Assembly (NCBI GenBank): GCA_947044365.1
Contig: OX345636.1
Span: forward strand, 49,268,896-49,332,895
From: Petrosia ficiformis
Taxonomy: Eukaryota > Porifera > Demospongiae > Haplosclerida > Petrosiidae
Length of the DNA: 64,000 bases
Reading direction: 5' to 3'
The notes beneath the pieces were generated by a model. That model saw only the letters and a program-made list of their open reading frames with translations. It was not told the origin of the DNA and searched no databases. Each line of letters opens with the position of its first letter. Position 1 is the first letter of the stretch. This document shows, in pieces, positions 25,601 to 40,600 of the stretch. A program made the position numbers and the translations under genes.

Positions 25601-28600
25601 ACAAACATCGTGTTAGTATTCCTGTAGTACAACATTGATACAACTATATGGCCTATTTATTATTCTTTCTCAACCAACAGGACAAAAACACAAGAATCTC
25701 ACGACGTTTTTCATTCGAGGTAAATATCTATGTATTTATAAATACATTCTTTCCCTATAACTGGTTTGAGTGAATGCTTATTAATCCTCACCCACTAGGG
25801 GTGTGTGGAATATGACTCACAATAATTAGTAATGATTGTTTTGTATATAATATTATTGTAGTGTTTGACATATTGTTGTAATTGTTGTAGTATCTTGTAT
25901 GTCTATTATTGTAGTCCTTGTAATGTATGTAAGATAGACGGCTATTCTATATTTATATTTAGCTACCAGTAAGTATAAATACGAAATGATTTTGTTTTAG
26001 AAGGATCCTTTTTGAGAATTAAGTCAATAATACCACAGGGTGGAACAGAGGGGTACTGTAATTGATTTGTGAGTCTGTGTAAAGAATATTGATTGAGCTA
26101 CCACCAGGGTTTGAATTATACTGGAATCAAAATAAAAGACAGGCTTTTTCTAAACCCTTTTGGTTACCAAGTTATAACTGATACATTGTAAGAACTGATT
26201 GGTTGTTTTAACTGATTGATTGGTTACATGAGTTTTATTTGCTTAATAGTGCTTTTAATTATATTAATAATGAAGCATCTAAGCACTAAGACAGCACTAA
26301 GGGATACTTGACCCTATCACAGCACCTATTTGGTGAATCTCATTTTTTATTGATATAATATTATTTCACAAACTATCATAATTTTGCTAATGCAAATAGG
26401 GATAATCGACTATGTTATACTATTTATCAATAAATAGGAATGAAATTCCTGAACTCCAGCCGAAAACAGAAAAAGAAATGGATGCTTTTATGAGGTAAAT
26501 ACATAAGTATGTTATAGTTAGGTTCAACTGCATGTATTAAACATCTAAAACCCTCATTTGTAACAACAGAAAATGGGCACATGTCATGAGTAATCATTTC
26601 ACTGATAAGTGTAGTGAGCATTAGGCTAGAGCATGGCCTCATATGTGCAACAACTGACTTGAAACCACAGTCAAGGAGACTACTCTGAGTCTTTTTTACA
26701 CCTTCTGTAGCATTCCTTAATTCTTCTGAATGAAGTCCCTGAAGATGTTTGAGTAAGGTGCTACTGCTGGACCCTTTGTAGACCATCTATTTCGAGCTTA
26801 ACACACATGTTGGATTATTCTTCTCCTTATTTTCTTTAAAAAGCGCCAAACAACACTTGTTTTCTTTGCCTTACTGCGATTGGGTGTTTGTAAAACCTGG
26901 ACTCTGGACTGGACTGACTGGACTGTACTGGAGAATTTTCATCCACAAAAAATCATGTAGAGCAGCTGTATATCTCTGGAAGTGAACTTTCTAACTTGCA
27001 TTACTGGAAAGAAGAGTTGTTAAGAAGTCCAGTGATGTACAAATTATGCTTCTGCATGAACCCTAGGACAACGCCAACATTTCAAGGCTGGAAAGTGAAA
27101 GTTTAACACCCCTGCACCATCTGTTACATAATTCTGTATGTTTATAATAATTATATCCATTAGAAGTTGATATTTTAATAGTGATTTTTTTTTTGAATTT
27201 ATTACGAGTTGATTATTTAGTCAGTTGGTATAATGAACACCAAAACTGATTTATAACCTGTTCTCAATGACACGTCGATACCAAAAGCATACATCAAATG
27301 ATGAATATAAATAGCATCTATAGTCTTTCTATAATCTCATGAGAAATATAAAGAGCATCGGGATGAAAGTTAGGCATCATCATTTGAATACAAGGGAGAG
27401 AACAGTGGTAGTGATGCGTTATCTCCTTTCTAGGAGTCACAATCTGTCCAGAGGAATCTCTAAGAGAACATCTCTCGGCTCTAGCTATAGTCAAATTAAA
27501 AGGAGGGGGAGGAATTGTTCCATCGGCTGAATGTTTACATCCTTGACACACTCGAATGTTTCCTTGAATGAACTTCAGACAAAAAGGATTACATAGACAA
27601 ATAAGGTGGTTGGTAAGGAAAAGTAGCTGGCTGAGAAAAAGATGTGGTAGCTAATGAAGAACATCCTGGTGTATTAACTACATAAGGCTGACAGTTGTAC
27701 ATATTGGACATTAGATTCATGGGAGAATTAGATACAGATGTTGAGGTAATGCTGATTGTATTAGTTCCATTTCATACTAAACTTGTCTCAATTTCTGGAT
27801 AAGTTTTTGTTCTTTTACGCTTTGGTCGACCACCTTTTCTCCACCTGCCACTAGACAGCCCATCCATTGCTAGAGTAGTAATGTTTGGGTTTAGTTGAGA
27901 AGATACAAACCAATCTAAATATTTACACAAGTCACCAACACTTTCAGCAGAAGCTATTGAGTGGCTGCAAATTTGTGAACTTTTCCAGTGTAAGCAAGCT
28001 GAATCACAAACAAAATGGCCACATCCTTTGTGCTGTACAAGATGTGGTGTCTCAGAACTAGAGAGAGCACCATTCGTGATTTGATGTTGTCCCCTGGAGC
28101 TGATGTGATTGCATTGAGGTTAGATGATAAATTACCAGCTTTGTTCCATATGGCCTGTAGTATTACTATGGGGATTGTAGTTATGCCTGAATCACTAGGT
28201 GAAACAGAAAGGGAAGCTGAGCTACAGCTAGGTGTTTCCCCTACGCTAAAATGAGTAAATCTGGAGCTGTCGTTTGGGTTTGGTGAATTTTGTCCTAGGC
28301 TAGCATCATCAAATGAAAATATTATCTTCTTTCTCTGGTCGGGTTGCATTTTTGTCAATTCATGCAAGCTGACAGCAAGATGTTGATATTGAGGAGCCAA
28401 ACTATATTCTCCGCGATGTGTCAGTAAACGAATAGTGCCTTTTCGCTGACTTTCAACCAATTCTTTTAGCTTAGTGTAAAAGGCTGGTCATTCTGACTCC
28501 TTAAAGTCAACTTTCTGTTTCAGAAGATAATTTACAGATTCAACAGAATTTGTTGAATAAATAGTAGGAGGACAGCCTAACCCTGCTGCTTCTCACACAT

Positions 28601-31600
28601 CTCGACATGTATTATATTTAATCACATCTGCTACATAGCTATTAAAGTAGGTGTAAAACCTTCGACCACCATCTGAAGCTCTGTTACTCCATACTTGCTC
28701 TAATTTCTCTAATCTATCATCGAACTCTTCCCCACTTGAACTATCCACTAACCCTTCTTCTCTTACAGTTCCAACTTGTCGTCCAAATATGTCTGTGATA
28801 TATTCAACACTACAATTAGGAGAGATTCCTAGTTCTCTTAGTTTTACCTCTTCAAATGAACAAAGCAACGTAACTGAAGGCTGCGTGGAAAGTTATGGCA
28901 CAATGCTTCTATAAGACCCTTATCACCATCCGCTCCAAATGACTTACAAGAGTGCTTGCAAAATAATTGATGGAACTGAAGTCAACTTTCTGATGGACCA
29001 GTACTGGACCAATGACTTGGGGATGCTTGCCAGTTCGAATGCTTTCAAACATAAGGTGAGGATATAAAGTTGTATAGTGACGTAGAACTGACCAAGATTG
29101 ATTTGAATTGCAGGTCAGGAATTTAACCATCTCATTGATTTGCCAGTCATAGTACAAAACACACTGAGGTGTAGGGGCAAACATCCCAAATGAAAGCATT
29201 GACAGTTCTTTCAACTAATTTACATTCCAGCAAAATTGTATAAAGAACATTTGGGTCACGTAAAGTTGTGCTTCGCCAAGATTACTGAGTTGCTGTTGAT
29301 TTCGAGGAAGAGATGTAGGTCGAGTGGATCCAACTTCACCTCGTTGTTCTACTGAAAGCTTTTGCTGAGCAACTTTTGCTTTAGAATCTAATACAGTTTG
29401 CTTCATTTTAGGCAGTGATGATTTAGGAGTTCTGTAATAGGGGTCTGAACGCTTCGATAAGCCATGTTGCTTATAGACATAAGATCTACTACTGGGCCTT
29501 CAAAGTAATACTGTATCATACAATATCTGCTACGCTCTCCACTGGGATCTATATAAAAAATAAATGAATGTGTGCATGTCACCCTTTTTGTTGGAGGTAG
29601 GAGATTACAAGTGGCTGTGACTTCACACTTCATATTTTAAAATAAAAATTGCACAATAATTATCAACATTCATATTATAATTATACCTTTGACATACCCG
29701 CTACATCAGCAATCATTCTATGGTACTTCTGGTAGGTACAATGAACGTAATAGCGTCTTTTGAGAATATAGCCAGCATCACTCTTACATGTGAATACAAC
29801 ACTTTCATCAGCAATATTGAATATGTAGATTTTGTACCAGTTGTCTGCCCTCAACCCATATCATCACACCTTAAATCACAAAATTTTCAAGGTCAACAAT
29901 AAATGACACATTATCTGAGACTCTGATAGGTTGTACTGTAGATACCTTAGAAGTAATTGGCACCGACATGAGAGTTCAAATTACATACTCAGCCATATAT
30001 CCAGTAGTGACACGGGAAAATATAGGTAGTTCATTATCACCCTGATAAAACTCTTGGTGAAGAGTAGAGTCAAACTTCAATCTAAAGGAATAGCAGTAAC
30101 TTCACTGTGATTATCTTATCTATAATTTAATTTTATCAAATAAAGTTGTTTTTTTTTGCATTACTAGTTTATCTTACTTCTTTCTGCACTTCCTATCTAC
30201 ATGTATTTTCTCTATTTCGCTGTCATCTTTACAATCACTAAAAGGTAATGCAAAACAAGAGTAGCGTAACTTGAGCTTATATGACTATGTGACAAAGTCT
30301 TACTCGCTACTGTCTGACTGAAGGGAAGCAGGGCGCTTAATGGGTGTCAGCTGATATTCCACTGTGTCATCCTCCTCACTAGATATTACTTCACTTCAGA
30401 ATTTGAATCAACTTTCCATCACGGTAGAAGTCGGTTATTTTGCACGTGGCATGGGTAAAATTGTTATAATTATTAATAGTCCAGTCCAGAGTCCAGGTTT
30501 TACAAACGCCCACTGCGATTTGCTGTTGCCATGCCTGACCACGTTGACACTATGCTTGTACATGCCTACAAATCAATTTTGATTTACGTACAGCTTTCAC
30601 ACTTGTTTCCAAACTTCTTGTTCAGTTTGCAGATATTATTAGAAGAGCTTCTAGTAAATGCAGAGAAACAGAAATAAGCATCTGCTGGCTGCAAGAAAAT
30701 AGGAAGGCGAGTGTCTCAACATCAGGCGGGCAACGGCCCCAGTGAGCAAATTTCTCATGCTTATAGCTTATACTTAGCTTTTTGCTTTGCATCATCTTGC
30801 AGTTTGGTTCACGTTGCAAATGTTAAAGTTCAACGGCGAGTAAACAAGGCGATGCTTAAACATAAATGGTGTTAATCGGCCGAGTATCCAGGTACCCGCT
30901 AATTTTTAAAGTTCGGTTACTCAGCTCCAAATTTTGTACCCATGGCCAGCACTAGACCATAGCACAAAAGTTATTTTCTGTTATATATATAAACATGATT
31001 ATTATGTTTCCGTACAGTGGCGCATGGAAAACATGCATCTGATATTAACTAAGGCCCGAATGACTTGTCTAACTAGCACTTATAGTTTCTTAACCTGGGG
31101 GCTTTTGAAAAAATAATGAATTAATTTTAATAATAATTCCAACCACACCTACCATGGATGTAATATACTGATTGCAAGGTGTCGCTCAGCATCTCATTAA
31201 AATCAAAACCTTCGTTGCAATTGAATACAGGCAATTTGCAACTTTCTCCAACTTCTGGAGCAATCTAACAGTCACCTCAACCTTGCTTACCAATTACTGC
31301 AAGCACAGCATCCACTCAAGTCTGCATGCGAATGCTATTTGTCACTTATTGTCCCAGCATCCCTTTCTCTCTCGCTTGAACCAGCTAGAAACCAAGTCTA
31401 TACATCACACATACATCAACATCCCCATCCCGTTCCACTCTCCTTTCAATTTTTTTTTTTAAGTACCCCAAGCTAACTTCAAAGTAACATCAAAGGGTGG
31501 ACACTTGAATCAAAGCACCGCTAGACCACATCGAACAAAGCGTGGGCGTTTTGAACAATAGAATGGCAACATGCCGCCACCGCATTGGTATACTCTTGTA

Positions 31601-34600
31601 ATCTACAGTAATTTGGGGTGTGGTACATTAAGATGCAGTCATTGCAGTGAAATTTAGTAATATAATGAGTAGGTGTGGTACTTCCTATCTGACAGGATGT
31701 TGTAAAACTACAAAAACTAGTCAACTGGTCGGGCAAGGCGCTAGGAATTGACTACAGTTTGCTAGCGTCGACTAGTCGTGAATACTGCGCATGCGCATTT
31801 ACCGTCTCACCACATGTTGTTGATGATGGCCGAGAGAAAGAAGGCTGATTGTTGGAAGTTCTTTAACACACTTCCAAGTACTAGTAGCACAGGAAAGAGG
31901 AAGGTTTCTTGTCAATTGTGTGGGAAAGAGTTTACTTATCATGGTAGCACTTCAGCTATGAACGAGCATTTAAACGGAAGCATCCCTTCGATAGTGAACT
32001 AGCTACCAGAATCAAAATCAAAGCAGATAAAGTTGGAGACATTTACCAAGAAGTGCAGTAAGGGGAGAACTGACCATATAAATAGGTTGATTGTTAGGAT
32101 GATAGTACGAGATCTCCGGCCTCTTAATGTTGTCAACGGTGAAGGCTTTAAGGCCGTCATATCTTATCTTGAACCAGGTTGCCAGATTCCATCAGATAGA
32201 TGTTTTATGAGCTTAATAGAGAAGAAGTACGATGAAGTGAAAGTGATGGTTAAGCAGAAGATAGAGCTGGAGAGCGGTTCTTTGTGTGTTACTGGTGACA
32301 TATGGACAAGCATTGCAAATGATGCTTACCTAACCATTACGGTACATTTTATATCAGAATTCTGAATAGGGAAAGTATTGTACTATGAACAAAACCCCTG
32401 AGTGAGTGACACACCAGTGAGAATATTGTCAAATGGATAGAAGAAAATGATAGGTGATTTTAGTATTGCCACTGACAAGGTAACAGCCTTTATCCATGAT
32501 AGTGGTTCTAATATCAATCTTGCTGGTAAAGTACTTAGCGACAAGTATGGATGGTACACTGAAGCCTGTGCTGGACATCAGATTCAATTGTGTGTAAAAT
32601 CTGGGTTGCAGATCAGATCTATCGAAACAGCCATTGCTGCTGCTCGCCGATTGGTGGGACATTTTCGTCGAAGTGAATTGGCAACGTCAGCATTGAGAAA
32701 AAGACAAGAGCAAATGGAAACAAAACAACACAAATTAATTCAAGATGTTTCAACGAGATGGAACAGTACTTACTTGATGATTGAGCATTTGCGTTACCAG
32801 TCGTGGCTGTTCTTTCAGACTATTCTGTAACAAAGGCTACTGATCAATTACTGGATCTTAAGACAGAGCAATGGAACCTGTTATCAGAGCTAAAACCTAC
32901 TCTACATGTTCTACAAGTGGCAACGACTTACCTAAGCTCTGAGTATAACGAATCTATTTCAGCAGTCTTACCTATTGTCCATGGAGTTTTGAAATTTATG
33001 GAAGTAACAGAAAGTGATTCACCTACATTTCGGAAATTAAAGTGTGCCATCTCACAGGAGATCAATAGTAGATGGCAATTAAATGATCTTAATCCTTTCA
33101 ATCCCAGTAGCATTTTAGTGGCAGTTTGTTTGGATCCACGATTTAAACAAACAAAATTTTTAGACTCTCACCAGCATTGTTTGAAAACAAGTACAATTGA
33201 AGTAGTAGCCACTACAACATCGAGAACTGGATCTACGCTTTCCACCACGATGACATCAGTTCTAGCTTCATCATCATTATTTCATGCACAAAAATATATA
33301 GTTATACTATGATTATAGTATGGTATGATTACTATACAAAATTGCGTCAACTTCACTATTTTTATCAAAACTAAGACAGCACTAATAGATACTTGACCCT
33401 ATTACAGCACCCATTTGGTGAATCTCATTTAAAATTCCAGATTTATTAATATAATATTATTTCACAAACTATCATAATTTTGCTAATGCAAATAGTGATA
33501 ATCGACTATGTTATACTATTTATCAAAAAATAGGAATGAAATTCCTGAACTCCAGCCGAAAACAGAAAAAGAAATGGATGCTTTTATGAGGTAAATACAT
33601 AAGTATGATTTCTTTGTGTCACTCTTAATTCATTTGTAGTTAGGAATAAGAAATGTGTGAATGAACCACCAATACATACATGTGTACATGTAGGTTTGGC
33701 CACAAATGCATGTAGTCAAGTAAACAAGAAGTGTTTACAGCTAGAACTTCCAGTCTTCTTTAATAATAGAATATCATAAATGCCAGTTTTTTCTATGAAG
33801 TTTCTGATTAACGAGATTCAGACAAGTAAGGGTTTACTGTAGCGGTTGGATCTTTATGGATAGATTCTCAGTTCTTCATGTATCATCTATATTGAATTTT
33901 TAATTCAACATTACAAGTTTGAAATAAACTAATATTAGAATCTTTTGGGCTTTGTTTCTAATTAGAATATATGAATAGTACGTTAATAGGTACCTATCAA
34001 ATGAGAAAAGTAGCATGTTTCATACTGCCATTCTATGTGCATTGAAATTTCATTAGTTTCTTGAACATACTATTATAATATTGCTAATTGAGCTGAGAAT
34101 CACAAACATCATCGTGTTAGTATTCCTTTCCCTTGAGTTCCATCTATAATTCATTTTATAGTAATTATTATAGTTATTAAGGCTACAAATATTCACTCTA
34201 TTCAGATATTTGCTCGTTATTTTGGTATTCTAATACAAATTTCAGCATCTAGGTATTTGTTTAATGTTTGTGCATGCGCTGCCTAGTTGAAATAATTGCA
34301 CATGATATGTAAAAACCTTAGATAGTAAAAAATTGTAGAAACATTTGTTGTTGAATTTTGGAATTCAATAAAACATGTTTTTCTCCACCAATTATCTTGT
34401 TTGTAATAATTATTTATTTTCATTTCTCCAGTACTGATGAACATGATATTTATCCTACTGATCAACACGATGACAAGACGAAACAATTAGGTTAGTTTCA
34501 GTATAATAATTATGTCTTAGTTGTAACTATAATTGCATTGAAGGCAGTGCTTCAATGAAGCTGGAACTGCTATATATTATTATCCTGGGTGAGCCCCGTG

Positions 34601-37600
34601 GTGTTGCTTAGAATAATATCGTGACCAGTGGGTGGAATCACAACACATGAACCCCACAGAACACATCCATCCAAACAACTTAGTTCACGATGGCAATTAA
34701 AATATGGAACGAAATCTGGGCCTAGTTCTGACAATATTCAGCCAACCGGAACAAATCTACCACAAAATAAACTAGGATCTTTATCTGTTCATGTTTCATG
34801 AAATTAGCAGTAAAAATACATTCACAGAGATGATTAGTTAGTAAAATGAGATATTTTGACGTAGAGTACAAATGACAGCTTGTCTGGGTGTGATAAATGA
34901 CTTGCCATCAGCCATTTTGCTTTCTGGTTTGTGTCGAATGGTGTACTTGAAAGCACCTAATGTAAGTGCCCATTGTTGGATCTGAGAGGATACCATAATT
35001 GGAGTCTGTGTAAATGTGTTTAGAAGGCATTTTAACGGTTAATGATCTGAACAGATACAAAATTGTCCACCATGTAGAATCGAAGATATTGATGAAATCT
35101 TTATCCGAGAGTGTTCTATATGTGAAGGCGATGCGGTTTTCGCTGAGGACACCTCCTATACCATATTGTGAAGTGTCACACAAAAGAATTAGGTCTTTAC
35201 AAGGATTGAAATGAACCAACAGTGGTGATGACTACAGCTTTAGCTTGTTTGAATGCTTTCTTTTGATCGTCCGACCAATACCTTTCTTGAGTAACCTGTA
35301 AAGGGAAGAGAGAAACATAGATAAAAATTGATTTGGTTGACATTGTTGAGTGTTGGTGCTGGCAGTTATGACTAGCACTAACAAATGTGATTCATTGAGG
35401 ATATCGATAAGAAAAACTAATTGCCATACTGTAACTCTAGTTATATCTTTATTGTGTTGTTTCATAACAAACTAATACCTTGTTGAAAAACTCTAATTAT
35501 AAGAAACACATTGTGAGGTGCATTGGGATTGTACACTCTACACAGAACTCTAATATACACCCTTGAGATATCTATTTGTGGGAGAGCACAATAATGCAAC
35601 TTGTAATACATGAGAATAACAGTATTAGGCTGAACCCCAAATTTCGTACACACCCGTATCAGGAGCTTAAAAGTGCTATGGAGCGCAGTAAATGAGCATC
35701 AAACTTCAGTGTATTTTTTAATCCATTTGTTGACAAATGACATGTTTTGTGAATTTCCTTATATGGAAAATAAAATTACTTGTCAAGTAGTGATAAGAAT
35801 TATTAATGGAAATTACCCCCCAAAAACTCACAATTTTGTCACAAATGCTATATGGAAGAAAGTTGGAGGTGTTTTTCAACAACAGTTTGATGCTCTTTCA
35901 TAGTGATTCGTGGTGCTCATAAGCTCCTTCTCATATTTTTTTATTAAAAGAATACAAATTTAAATAATGATTTATTTTATAAAGAATTCTGTTGTTCCTA
36001 AAGGATGATTGGTATTATACCAATGTCATATGTATATATTGTATAAAATGTAATGTGAAGTGAGTGAAAGATGTATAGTCTAACCATGTTACCAACCAAG
36101 ATGTCTTGTTAGCGTTTCCTCAGAAACTTTGTTATGCCTTCTCAATGAGGGATTCAAAAAAGAAGAAGCAAGTCAAGCATTGAAAGACACTAACAATGAT
36201 GTGGATGAAGCACGAAAACTGTTGATGGTTCGTTGGCATATTATCATTTATTAATATGCATTATTATGATTATATAGTACGATGGATGGGAATTGTGTTT
36301 AATGAACCATAAAGGAGTAAATGCCACTTCCATTGTGTGATTTAAACACTGAATGTGCAATACGATTCAGCAATAATTCTTTTGTAAACAGCAGTGAAAT
36401 GAAAGAATGTAGAGATGTACGTACTACTACTATGGCACACTTATATGTATGGTATCAACCATAAAGGGGATATCCAATTAAACTGCAGTTGTTGCAATTT
36501 ACAATATATAAATTAGCAATTGATTTCATCAAAATTATTTGGGGGCTTTTTTGAAATTAGGTTTCATATACTACATAAAGTCATTCTGTAAGATAATAAG
36601 TGTGCCTGGATAGTGATACATCCCACTTGCTTCACTACATTTTACACTCCTATGTTGTAATACTATTACTGAAAATTTTAGTGTCATAGTCTTCATTTGA
36701 TTATGATATCAGAACTGTCCTGTCTCCATGAATCAGAATGATTGTTGAAACTAGTGTCATATATTTTGTGAAAGTATCATAGTCATTCAAACTAGTGGGA
36801 CTGATAGTGACAACCACTTAAATGAAAACGATTACCTCAAGTTACCTGTTTGCACACAAGTCACAAGTATTGGCAGAGATAGCCAGCACACAATCGTTTT
36901 AAGCTTCTTGATAATAAAAGTGTATTCTGCACCTTGCTGGAAATCTAGACAGTAGAGTGTATCTAGTGGTGGTGTACACAGGAGGAGCAGGGTGGGGGGA
37001 GGTAGGCCATGTACCAATAATGTCTGGCCAAAGGAATTGTATTATACTTGAAATTACTAAGTTATTAGACTGACTTACCTAAAACAACATTATAATGAAC
37101 ATTATTTAGTAAATCAGCAACTAAAGGAAAAGCAAAATTCATAGTGTCACAGAGTATGAAGGGACAAATTTGAGACAAAAATCTATCCCACGAAATCTCT
37201 CTCTCTCACAATTGGAATGGTCCTTTTTCTGTAGGAGTTTCTGAAAACTTAGTAATCAATGTTTCTTTTTTCCATACACAATTTTGATGTCTACTTTAGA
37301 AAGTAAGCAAGCTCTTGTTTTTTTTTCTGTAGTGAGATAGGGGTCTGGGGCAGACTTGGCTCCATGCTCCACTCGTCCAGACAAATACTCTCCAAAACGT
37401 TTTTGCTGCTCTACGTTTAGCCATGACAAAGACTTTAGTATGCTATACCAGTGATTGTTTCCTCCGGGAATCTAACTGGGCGGCTATAAGTTAATGTGGG
37501 AGGTCCAGAATTGGTGAATTACACTATATATGAATGCATAATTTGTACATGTCAGTCAGTCAGAGATACATGTACATAGTTCCAATAGCAGCCACTCTAA

Positions 37601-40600
37601 AGATTTAGCCAGCCAATCCTACCTTTTCACCTAGTGTTAACATGCTTTTTTAGGAACTGAAAAGCATAGAACTGAACTCATAATACACAGCCTTTGTATT
37701 AGATTTAAGGGTGTGGCTCCAGCCCTTCTCCGGACTACAGAGCCTTTTTGCAAAAGTTTACTGTTTTGAAAAGCTTTTTGAGACAAATATGTTAGTGAGA
37801 TTCACTATCTAGAATGAATTCTAAAATCATTCTGTAGTATGGAGCTCCATGTTGTTACTAGATATCTCCCAAACTACTGTAGTATTACCTTGAAGTATAA
37901 TGTAGATAAAACGTCGGAAACTCTTATGCACAGACTCGCTTGTTATTAGCAAAGACATTTTGGAGTTGATACAATCTGACAACCCAGACTCTTTCAGAAA
38001 GAAGCGGATGGTCTGGGGACTAGTTGTGATGTAATAATTAAAATTTCACAATACACATGAGAGAACACATAAGTCATTGCAAAATATATTAATATTAATT
38101 ATTATATTCCTATCAAATAGAGTATTAAATAGAATGGCTGTAAGAGGAGTGATCACAACAACAATAGACTCTTTCCTACCTAGCAAACTGTCAAAAGCAA
38201 ATGGCAAACAAGCATAACAGTAATTTGCCAAATCCAGTGGGAAGGATGGCAAATACATCTCTTCCCTTCAAAAAGCTTGTCTTTACTTTTTCAACTTTTG
38301 TGCCTGAATTCAATTTCTTGTATCCCAATCATTCTGCTATTCTCCTTCTAACTCATACCTGCCTTTATTCCACAATCAGTAATGTTGAAATTCTTGTGGT
38401 TGAACAAATTAATCTGATTGGTCTGCAATATTACTACAGAGTCCACAACTAGTGAATAGCTACAAGTGGATTATTCTTGTAAATCTTGATATTATTCTAT
38501 TCAAGATTTCTTAAACATTAAAAAAATTATTCTTTCAATTAACCTACGTATTATTCTCAAACATATTCTTCAATACTTTGACTTAATAATTATTATACTG
38601 TAACAAAATTGACAATTGAACATAATCTTGAAGAGAATTATTTTGTTGTTCACTGAAGGTAGATGGTTGAAGAAGCACTATTTTTATGGCCCGTAGGGCC
38701 ATCCCTATAATTGCTTTCCACGGGGTTTAATGTATATATATATAATTATATGTTTGTGTCACTTGCGCGACTATGCGTTGTATACGTAGTTAAGGAAGTT
38801 GCGTCATTCTCGGGGGGCTCGGTCAATTAATGGGCGTGGCGCATAAAAGAACGCGCGTTAGAGGCTCTTCGAGTTACAGACAACCCAGGAAGATTCAGAA
38901 ACTGCTAATAACTGTTCCATATAGCAGAGAAACAGTATAAATATTATGCAAGAATCTTTAACTAGTAAGTATAATAAGTTGTTAAGTTTCAGATATGAGG
39001 AAATCATCGTTTAGAACCTTGTAGGAATACTTCAGTCAGTTCATCAAAGATCTGTGTACTTAGACTGCAATCAGGCTTACACTTACTTCTTCAGGCCCTA
39101 GCTTTCGAGTACACAGAAAGGGAGAGACACTAGTGCCATCAGCAATGCTTAGTACATAGTCATCACAAAGCAAATATAGGGATGTTTTTTTTCTCTATAT
39201 ACACTGGACCAATTCGGCAATACTTCAGAATTACTTTTCCACCATTCTGATGGAAATACAGTATTACTCACTCCTTCAGCTCTTGCCATGTACATAGGTA
39301 ACTTTGCAATTAACTGAGTCACCTCAGCTAACTTGGCAAGCCTTCTAGCTCTTATTGGAGAGAAGCAGCATCTGGTTTAATGAACTGAATTTGATGAGGC
39401 AAAAACAAGCGAGCTGCTTTAAAAACAGCTAGTAGCTGTTTGAAGTTGTCTGATAATTGCTGTTCACACCCCACCAGTACACATTGCTTACCGTAATCTA
39501 TTAGTGGTTGGTGTACAGTAGTATTCCCACCTGATATCGATTGAGCAGTAGCATTTAAGTTGGCCAGTGATCAGTTTGAATTGCTGTAACAACTGTGTTA
39601 ATCACTTTATAGGTCTTCAATGCCAAAGCCCCATCTCCCACCAAGTTGTAGCATGCTTTCACAAACCTTTCCTCACAATCAATAACAGCTGCTAGTTCAA
39701 GCTGAAGGGAAACTCTTTTTTGGACATCATCGAAGAAATGGAGAAGCTTGGATCTTGTGGCGGGACCCAGGTCTATATTTTTGTGAAGGAACCCTTCTAC
39801 ATCTCCAAAATAATCAAATATTTGCTTTCAGTTGAACTTCAAATTTATTCCATCTAGTGGAAGAGTAACTAACCATGGCTTTAGCAGTCTGTGTACTCCA
39901 CAGTAGCTCAGTCTTCAAGCTATGGGACAATAAAGATATCCATAAACTCTGAAAGGTTGGGTGTAACGAAGTGTGCACCGACACAACTCAACATGTGTGA
40001 AAAGCATGTAATGTCTACCAGTTCTGGGTACACAATTTTGACTGTACACATAGTTGAACCTTTCACAGAAGCACCATCTCTTACTACAGGAATGAGATTC
40101 GAAGGACCTATACTGAATGATTTTGAAAGTATGTTAATTATCTCTCTTGCTAGCTCGTCTCCACATAGGGACTTTGTCATTAGTTTTATCTGAACCAAAT
40201 GCTGCTTTATATACCAGTCATCACCAACCAACACCAGCGACAGAATTTCAGAGCTGGGACAAGAATGGTTGCTCGAAAGACCAGACTCCCTCCCCGCCGT
40301 CCGATCTCAAAAGGGGTGGAGTTTGGGTACGAGATTAAGCTGAGTAAATGGTACGGTGTAATGAGAAAAATCATAGATGTGGTTAAACACTTCTAAGAAT
40401 GTACAGGTATATTGTATTAAAGTAGTTTCTTGTTTCCTTTGTGCTGTATTTTCTCAATATATCTTGTTTTCTTCCTGCTGGCTTGAGAGCGCGTTCTATT
40501 ACGCACCACGCCCATTAATTGACCGAGCCGGGCCCCCAGGAATGACTCTATCAGTGTTGCCAGATGGTGTGATCAAAATTGTGCTAGACAGTCATTCAAA

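Larger units (their letters stand above)
25485..26506 (+). repeat. Cassette block, first copy
   Basis: 25485-25630 (GTAGCATGTTTGATACTGCC, GAGAATCACAAACATC) recurs at about 34000-34140. 26282-26506, with cassette exon 5, recurs at 33368-33607. The copies lie on either side of the nested transposons. Confidence 0.7.

Noticed and set aside
35673..35903. 76-codon open frame beginning MLWSAVNEH
   Set aside because: No motif, no splice support, AT-rich codons. It is probably a chance frame.
36113..36123. Alternative acceptor (TTGTTAG) for the UBA exon
   Set aside because: It gives a phase that does not match the exon at 34432, whereas TTTCCTCAG at 36123 does.
39891..40193. 100-codon plus-strand open frame
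   Set aside because: It is the complement shadow of the minus-strand hAT-like block with the DGAS and CFSH motifs.
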